DNA of 7,582 bases, from positions 1 to 7,582 of the forward strand of contig JAIYAA010000050.1 in the NCBI GenBank assembly GCA_027489295.1, read 5' to 3'. Made by a program: the position numbers and the translations under genes. This DNA is from Sphingomonadales bacterium. Its GTDB lineage: Bacteria; Pseudomonadota; Alphaproteobacteria; Sphingomonadales; Sphingomonadaceae. The notes beneath the pieces are model-generated. The model made no database searches and was not told the DNA's origin. It saw only the letters and a list, made by a program, of their open reading frames with translations. Shown here piece after piece: positions 5,821 to 7,582 of the stretch; the stretch's first letter is position 1, and every line of letters begins with the position of its first letter.

Positions 5821-7582
5821 ACCGTCGTCGCCATCGCCCCATCAGCGCCGGCAGCAGCAGCAGCGTCAGCACCAGCGAGCTGACCAGCCCGCCCAGGATC
5901 ACCACCGCCATCGGCCCCTGTACCTCGCGCCCGGCCTGGCCGCTCTCCAGCGCGAGCGGCAGCAGGCCGAAGGCGGTGATCAGCGCGGTCATCAGGATCG
6001 GCGTCACCCGTTCGCGCACCGCGCGGAGCAGCGTCTCGGTGTTCCAGGGCGCACCTTCGTGCTCGACCAGATGATCGGCATGCGCGACCAGCAGGATTGC
6101 GTTGCGCGCCGAGATGCCGAACAGCGTGACGAAGCCGACCAGCGCGCCGAGCGACAGCACCCCGCCGCCCAGCGCCACCGCCGCGACGCCGCCGGCCATC
6201 GCCAACGGCATGCCGGCGAGGATCAGCAACGCCGGCCGCACCCCGCGAAAGGCCAGGATCAGCAGCGCCACGATCGCCAGCGCCGCGAGCGCGACATGGC
6301 CGGCGAGCTGCCGCGCCGCCGCCACCTGCGCCTCGGCGGCACCGCCCCAGGAGAGATAGACGCCGGGCGGCAACGGTAGCCCCGCCGCCTTGGCCTGCGC
6401 CGCCGCGACGAAGCCAGCGACGTCCGCCGAGGCGACGTTGGCGGTCACCACCTGCCGCCGCTGGCCGCCTTCGTGTGCGATCGTGGTGCGGCCTTCCTCC
6501 AGCCCGATCGTCGCGATCTGGGCGAGCGGCACGGCCTGGCCGGCGGCGCCGCGCACCAGCATCGCACCGATCGCCTCGGGATCCTGGCGCAGCACCGGCG
6601 GCACCGCGACGACGGCGGGCACGGTGCGATCGGCAAGGGTGAGCTGCCCGGCGGCCACGCCCTCGAACACCGCCTGGATCGCCTCGGCCGCACCGACGGG
6701 ATCGACGCCGCGTACCGCCATCCGCTGGGCATCGAGCGCGACGCGGAGCACCGGCGTCCCCGGTTGCAGCTTGACCTGCACATCGGCGGCGCCTTGGGTG
6801 CTGCGCAGCACCCCGGCGACCGCGCCCGCGACCCGATCGAGGGTGTCGAGATCGGCACCCATCACGCTGACCGATACGGCGGCGGTTTCGCCCGATAGGG
6901 ACTCGCCGATGCGGTCGCCGAGGAAGGTGGTTACTTCGCTCTGCACCGCCGGCACCTTGGCAAGCAGCGCGCGGATTTTCGCCAGCGCGGCATCCTCGCC
7001 GGTGCCGCCCACCGGCTTCAGCCGGACATGGAATTCGGCCCGGTTCGGCCCCCAGGTGTCCTCGCCCGCCTCGGCGCGGCCGATCTGTTCCTCGACGCTC
7101 AGCACCTCCGGCAACGCCAGCAGCGCGCGCGAGATGCCGGTGCCGGTGCGCCGCATCCAGTCGAGCGAGGCACCGGCCGGGCCGGTGAGCTGCAGCACAT
7201 AATGGCGCTCGCGAAAGGCGGGCAGCAGCTCGCCGCCGAAATGCGTGGCCACCAGCAGCGCGGTCACGCCGATACCGGCGGTCGCCAGCGCGATCGCCGC
7301 CGGAAAGCGGAGCAGTCGGGCCGTGGTGCGGCCATGCCAGTCCTTGAAGCGGGTGAGCAGCCGCGGCTCGGCATGCGGCGTGCCCCGGCCGAGCAGCAGC
7401 AGCGCGAGCGCGGGCGTGACGGTCATCGCCACGACCAGCGAGGCCAGCGTCGCCAGCAGGAAGGCCAGCGCGAGCGGGGCGAAGAAGGCACCCTGCAGCC
7501 CGGTGAGGAACAGGATCGGCAGGATGGTAAGCGCCAGCACGAAAGTGGCGTAGACCACCGGCCCGCGCACCTCGACCGAGGC
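5819..7582 (-). CDS. RND efflux pump inner-membrane subunit, CzcA/CusA-like (partial, C-terminal 587 residues)
   Basis: Proton-driven inner-membrane pump subunit of a tripartite RND efflux system. The frame runs off the right edge; family proteins are about 1,030-1,070 residues, so roughly the N-terminal 45% is missing. Fragment numbering starts at the window edge. It opens in EVRGPVVYATFVLALTILP (4-22), the TM5-TM6 region, ending VTPALALLLLG (55-65). A cytoplasmic link and one TM helix follow (about 94-113). The large periplasmic porter/docking portion spans about 114-425, including DRIGESLSGETAAV (223-236). The last five helices are about 426-579, with GFVTLFGISARNAILL (483-498), VTPILMTALITAFGLLPLAL (526-545) and EVQGPMAVVILGGL (553-566). 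The ERVTPILMTAL and EVQGPM-VVILGGL forms favour the heavy-metal branch over the drug (AcrB) branch. The proton-relay acidic residues of TM4 are outside the window. The metal is not assigned. Membrane-fusion and outer-membrane partners probably lie upstream, beyond the right edge. The stop at 5819-5821 sits in the tail of the opposing terminator. Confidence 0.9.
   Translation of the reverse strand, partial: ASVEVRGPVVYATFVLALTILPILFLTGLQGAFFAPLALAFLLATLASLVVAMTVTPALALLLLGRGTPHAEPRLLTRFKDWHGRTTARLLRFPAAIALATAGIGVTALLVATHFGGELLPAFRERHYVLQLTGPAGASLDWMRRTGTGISRALLALPEVLSVEEQIGRAEAGEDTWGPNRAEFHVRLKPVGGTGEDAALAKIRALLAKVPAVQSEVTTFLGDRIGESLSGETAAVSVSVMGADLDTLDRVAGAVAGVLRSTQGAADVQVKLQPGTPVLRVALDAQRMAVRGVDPVGAAEAIQAVFEGVAAGQLTLADRTVPAVVAVPPVLRQDPEAIGAMLVRGAAGQAVPLAQIATIGLEEGRTTIAHEGGQRRQVVTANVASADVAGFVAAAQAKAAGLPLPPGVYLSWGGAAEAQVAAARQLAGHVALAALAIVALLILAFRGVRPALLILAGMPLAMAGGVAAVALGGGVLSLGALVGFVTLFGISARNAILLVAHADHLVEHEGAPWNTETLLRAVRERVTPILMTALITAFGLLPLALESGQAGREVQGPMAVVILGGLVSSLVLTLLLLPALMGRWRRR

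Noticed and set aside
6390..7202. A 270-codon open frame on the plus strand, antisense to the RND pump.
   Set aside because: The Ser/Thr/Ala/Arg-rich product shows no domain and lies fully inside the well-supported pump gene.

Overview
This is an ordinary-looking chromosomal window from a G+C-rich proteobacterium, most likely an alphaproteobacterium of the Sphingomonas group. That placement is inference. It rests on strong G/C preference at third codon positions, a TonB-dependent receptor of the type common in sphingomonads (an SDIIVTGSR TonB-box region and a terminal Phe), and the tight gene packing. No RNA gene, CRISPR array, insertion sequence or phage element was seen. I did not find a convincing undescribed system. 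The most interesting unit is the middle block: a two-component system, a very small PepSY-type membrane protein and an outer-membrane receptor.

Layout. (1) 1-385, minus strand: the N-terminal part of an ABC-2-type (NatA-like) ATP-binding subunit, cut by the window edge just before the signature motif. (2) 386-550: divergent intergenic region with a 7-bp dyad. (3) 551-1231 and 1222-2613, plus strand: an OmpR-family response regulator with a TTG start and its membrane histidine kinase, overlapping by 10 bp. (4) 2576-2941, minus strand: a 121-residue, two-helix PepSY-type membrane protein whose 3' end overlaps the kinase 3' end by 38 bp. (5) 2942-3310: a 369-bp divergent control region without a clear gene. 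(6) 3311-5761, plus strand: an 816-residue TonB-dependent outer-membrane receptor with a clear signal peptide. (7) 5786-5820: a strong intrinsic terminator capped by a GCAA tetraloop. (8) 5819-7582, minus strand: the C-terminal 587 residues of an RND efflux pump inner-membrane subunit, most like the heavy-metal (CzcA/CusA) branch, cut by the right edge.

How the parts may work together. The receptor would bring a scarce ligand (iron chelate, other metal chelate or vitamin) across the outer membrane. The small PepSY-type protein is divergent from it and shares its upstream region. Larger PepSY membrane proteins are often found with TonB-dependent receptors, and some act on ferric siderophores. 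The receptor has no N-terminal signalling domain, so regulation through a FecIR-type sigma/anti-sigma pair is unlikely. The neighbouring two-component system is a reasonable candidate regulator, but nothing in the sequence proves the link. The RND pump converges on the receptor and belongs to a separate transcription unit that begins beyond the window.
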